A DNA stretch of 17,081 nt, taken from positions 16,941-34,021 of the forward strand of contig DZDC01000009.1 in assembly GCA_022736595.1 (NCBI GenBank), written 5' to 3'. The DNA is from Draconibacterium orientale (GTDB taxonomy: Bacteria; Bacteroidota; Bacteroidia; Bacteroidales; UBA1556). Below are positions 15,043 through 17,081 of the stretch, in pieces. The position numbers were made by a program, and so were the translations under genes. The notes under the pieces are model-generated. The model searched no databases and was not told the origin of the DNA. It saw only the letters and a list, made by a program, of their open reading frames with translations. Position 1 is the stretch's first letter. The number at the start of each line of letters is the position of its first letter.

Positions 15043-16206
15043 TTAAAAATTTATTTTTTTAGAAACTTCAACATCAATGCTCTCGAATACGGTTTCGTCA
15101 TCAGCAGAGCCATCTTGTTGAATGAGTTTGTTTTGTTCGGCATAGAAAGAGGCAACGTCTTTTTTAATGGTATGTTTCCATTCTTCTAGGCGGTGAATAA
15201 TCACGTCGGTATTCATGTCGTAAGGACGTGCTTTTTGAGTTTTGCTGCGTTCCGATAGTCGCTTGATGGCGGCTAAGGTGCCGATATTTAATTCAATAGC
15301 TAAATCCACTTTTGAATTTATCTTTTTCAATAAACCATCGAGAATATAGGCTTGAACGAGAGTCCTAGGAAAACCTTTAAAAACATAACCATTCACATGT
15401 GGATTATCGCGAATCACCATTTCGATAATTCTAATGGGATATTCATCGGGAACGAGATCCCCGCGCAACATAAATTCTTGGCATTTGAGTCCCAAATCAC
15501 TACCTGAGGCAATTTCTTGTCGCATGAGTTTGCCGGTAGAAATGTAGGCCAAATTGTATTTATCAGCCAATTTTTTGGCTTGAGTACCGCGACCCGCACC
15601 AGGTTTACCGGTAACGACGATATTAAAATAGTTTCGTTTTAGCGTTTTCTCAATGGCGTCATTCAATCTTTTGGTGATATCGTCGATGGTGCCTACTCCA
15701 TTGATACTGATATACTTGCCTCTATCTTTATAAAAGTCGATAAGCGGTAAGGTTTTATCTTCATATTCGGTAAGTCGATTTTGAATGACTTCCAAATTGT
15801 CATCACTTCGTCCTGAGACTTTACCCCGATCCATTAAACGACTCACAAGCTCGTCTTTTGGCACTTCAAGGCTCAACATAAAACTAAGCTGAGTATTGAG
15901 TTTTAAAAGTAGGCCATCTAAAATATAAGCTTGTACCACGGTACGAGGAAAACCATCGAAAAGAATGCCATCTCTATTTTCGCTAACGATTCGTTTTTCG
16001 ATAATTTGTACGATTAGGTCATCACTTACAAGGCCTCCCTTGGCAATAATGTCTTTTGCTTTAAGTCCTAAATTTGAACCAGCAGCAATCTCAGCGCGTA
16101 GAATATCGCCTGTGGAGATGTAAGTAAGATTGTATTTTTCGATGAGGTACTTCGACTGGGTACCCTTTCCAGCTCCTGGAGGGCCAAACAATGCGATGTT
16201 TAACAT
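15043..16206 (-). CDS. adk: Tandem adenylate kinase: active domain fused to a degenerate second copy
   Basis: Adenylate kinase interconverts ATP + AMP and 2 ADP. A normal bacterial enzyme has about 190-215 residues; this one has 387 and contains two consecutive copies. Copy 1 (1-190) looks fully active: P-loop GPPGAGKGT with Lys14, STGD (Asp34), DGFPRT (Asp84, Arg88), and short-LID residues Arg127, Arg133 and Arg144. Copy 2 (about 194-385) keeps the fold but has Arg206 for the P-loop Lys (GKPGAGRGT), Lys226 for Asp34 and Lys277 for Asp84, so catalysis there is doubtful. A 13-residue segment after FPR is almost identical in both copies (RTVVQAYILDGLL and RTLVQAYILDGLL). The frame is open throughout, so this is a fusion rather than an assembly break. 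It sits 16 nt downstream of hpt. Confidence 0.95.
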   Translation of the reverse strand: MLNIALFGPPGAGKGTQSKYLIEKYNLTYISTGDILRAEIAAGSNLGLKAKDIIAKGGLVSDDLIVQIIEKRIVSENRDGILFDGFPRTVVQAYILDGLLLKLNTQLSFMLSLEVPKDELVSRLMDRGKVSGRSDDNLEVIQNRLTEYEDKTLPLIDFYKDRGKYISINGVGTIDDITKRLNDAIEKTLKRNYFNIVVTGKPGAGRGTQAKKLADKYNLAYISTGKLMRQEIASGSDLGLKCQEFMLRGDLVPDEYPIRIIEMVIRDNPHVNGYVFKGFPRTLVQAYILDGLLKKINSKVDLAIELNIGTLAAIKRLSERSKTQKARPYDMNTDVIIHRLEEWKHTIKKDVASFYAEQNKLIQQDGSADDETVFESIDVEVSKKINF

Positions 16207-16222
16207 GGGGTAGTTATTTAGT

Positions 16223-16762
16223 TTATGTATGTGTAAGTTCGTATATTTCAGGAAAGTTACGCCCTAATTCATCATAGTCAAGCCCATAACCAACAACAAA
16301 ATCGTTGGGGATGCTATATCCAATATAGTGAATTGGGAATTTTTTTTGAAAACTTTCTGGTTTGAACAATAGACTTGCAATACGGATGCTTTTTGGCCCC
16401 AGCTTATTGAGGTCGGTAAGTAGATTTTCCATGGTGATTCCGGTGTCCACTATGTCTTCAACCACCACAATTTCTCTGCCAGCGATATTATGTTGTAGTC
16501 CAATAATCTCTTTTACCTGCCCTGAAGTTTGCATTCCTTGGTAGGACGAAAGCTTAACAAAAGTAAGCTCACATTCGATATTTATATTTTTTATCAAATC
16601 TGATGCAAACATGAACGCGCCATTTAAAACAATGATAAACAATGGCTTAAGTCCATTGTAGTCATGGTCAATTTGCTTTGCCAAATCGGAGATTCGTTTT
16701 TGAATGTCGTCTTGTGCAAATTTTAATACGAAGGTTTTATCTTTAATTTGTACCCTGTGCAT
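16223..16762 (-). CDS. hpt: Hypoxanthine phosphoribosyltransferase
   Basis: The enzyme salvages hypoxanthine (and usually guanine) with PRPP to give IMP or GMP. The 179-residue length is typical. The PRPP-binding signature VVVEDIVDTGITM is complete, with Glu102-Asp103 and Asp106-Thr107-Gly108. LNGAFMFASDL (46-56) supplies the pyrophosphate-binding loop region, and FVVGYGLDYDELGRN is the C-terminal purine-binding motif of this family. It is the first gene of the minus-strand operon, followed after 16 nt by the tandem adenylate kinase, which uses the same nucleotide pool. A TAnnTTTG box lies 19 nt before the ATG. Soluble and cytoplasmic. Confidence 0.96.
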   Translation of the reverse strand: MHRVQIKDKTFVLKFAQDDIQKRISDLAKQIDHDYNGLKPLFIIVLNGAFMFASDLIKNINIECELTFVKLSSYQGMQTSGQVKEIIGLQHNIAGREIVVVEDIVDTGITMENLLTDLNKLGPKSIRIASLLFKPESFQKKFPIHYIGYSIPNDFVVGYGLDYDELGRNFPEIYELTHT

Positions 16763-16781
16763 GGAATGTAGTAATGAGGGG

Positions 16782-16789
16782 CAAATATA
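16782..16789 (-). promoter_or_regulatory. Promoter -7 element (TAnnTTTG) for the hpt-adk-obg-PAP2 operon
   Basis: Read on the minus strand, this is TATATTTG, an exact -7 consensus match 19 nt before the hpt start. The leader would be very short. No -33 TTG is obvious at the expected position. A long homopolymer T run (A on the minus strand) lies directly upstream. Confidence 0.5.
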
Positions 16790-16960
16790 ATTTTTTTTTT
16801 GGGAGGTCGATTTATAAAAACTAAGGAATTGATTAAAATTTTAAGTGCCTTTTTATTTGATTGTTCCTTTTGGGCCTTAGGGTATCATTTATTAAAGGTT
16901 TTTAATAGAAATCCGCAATAAAGTAAGTAAAATACTAATGGGTAACACTATCAATTGAAT

Positions 16961-16968
16961 TATCTTTG
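16961..16968 (+). promoter_or_regulatory. Possible -7 element directed out of the window
   Basis: TATCTTTG on the plus strand is an exact -7 consensus match. No TTG occurs at a suitable -33 distance and no gene follows before the edge. If real, transcription would run through the repeat at 16994-17068 to a gene beyond the window. Confidence 0.3.
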
Positions 16969-16993
16969 AGCCTTTGAAAACATTATAATTTAA

Positions 16994-17068
16994 CACTACT
17001 GAACTCGCCAAAAGCCTTGTCATTCCGAGCGTAGCGAGGAATCTAAAATTTTTAATCGGTCAGTAGTG
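16994..17068. repeat. REP/MITE-like repeat with inverted arms
   Basis: Outer inverted arms CACTACTGA (16994-17002) and TCAGTAGTG (17060-17068) are perfect 9-bp complements. Partial AT-rich complementarity continues outside them. Inside is GTCATTCCGAGCGTAGCG followed by AGGAATCT (17019-17044), whose ATTCC/GGAAT ends pair and whose AGCG is repeated. From memory, closely related TCATTCCGAGCG...GAGGAATCT units recur in many Bacteroidota genomes as interspersed extragenic repeats. Its copy number here cannot be seen, since only one copy lies in the window. Confidence 0.6.
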
Positions 17069-17081
17069 ATAATTTAATTTA

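Larger units (their letters stand above)
16763..17081. other. Gene-free AT-rich region at the right edge
   Basis: This 319-nt stretch has no credible coding frame on either strand. It holds the hpt promoter, a possible plus-strand -7 box, a T homopolymer at 16791-16800, and the REP-like repeat with inverted arms near the edge. No tRNA, riboswitch or terminator with a clear stem and T tail was recognised. Confidence 0.7.

Noticed and set aside
14603..15189. Short plus-strand open frames opposite obg and the end of adk
   Set aside because: They mirror the glycine- and alanine-rich Obg coding sequence, giving low-complexity Pro/Ser-rich products; no independent support.
15043..16206. The double adenylate kinase as an assembly duplication artefact
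   Set aside because: The two halves are clearly diverged at both protein and DNA level and share one uninterrupted frame, so this is an old duplication rather than a repeat error.

Overview
The window looks like core chromosome of a Bacteroidota bacterium (Flavobacteriales/Chitinophagales-like; lineage not resolved further). Evidence: a secreted protein with a C-terminal type IX secretion (Por) sorting domain, promoters of the Bacteroidota TAnnTTTG -7 type, A-rich start regions without Shine-Dalgarno motifs, a radC/DUF7033-deacetylase pair, moderate AT-richness, and a REP-like repeat of a kind I associate with Bacteroidota. No tRNA, rRNA, CRISPR array, insertion sequence or prophage gene was seen.

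Layout. (1) Positions 1-2814, plus strand: the 3' part of radC, a polysaccharide-deacetylase-like protein and an overlapping lipoprotein of unknown function, probably one transcript. (2) Positions 2894-10760, plus strand: five separately transcribed genes. They are a histidine ammonia-lyase-like enzyme, a small HEAT-like protein, ornithine aminotransferase (rocD), the glycine decarboxylase P protein (gcvP) and a T9SS cargo protein. Three strong intrinsic terminators and several TAnnTTTG promoters separate them. HutH, RocD and GcvP are all amino-acid catabolic enzymes, but their partner genes (hutU/I, gcvT/H) are not here. (3) Positions 10870-13492, plus strand: a tight operon of an extended SDR, an ATP-cone/PD-(D/E)xK nuclease-like protein and rsmA. 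(4) Positions 13442-16762, minus strand: a compact operon read as hpt, adk (tandem duplicated), obg and a PAP2 phosphatase. Its last gene overlaps the end of rsmA by 51 nt, tail to tail. (5) Positions 16763-17081: a gene-free AT-rich stretch with the hpt promoter, a possible outward promoter and a REP/MITE-like repeat between inverted arms.

Functional logic: the minus-strand operon pairs purine salvage (Hpt makes IMP/GMP) and adenylate balance (Adk) with a ribosome-assembly GTPase (Obg). The facing operon ends in the 16S rRNA dimethyltransferase RsmA, so two ribosome-biogenesis factors converge. I saw no clear undescribed multi-gene system. The most unusual items are the Adk tandem fusion whose second half has lost key catalytic residues, the ATP-cone-nuclease protein tied to rsmA by a start/stop overlap, and the repeat at the right edge.
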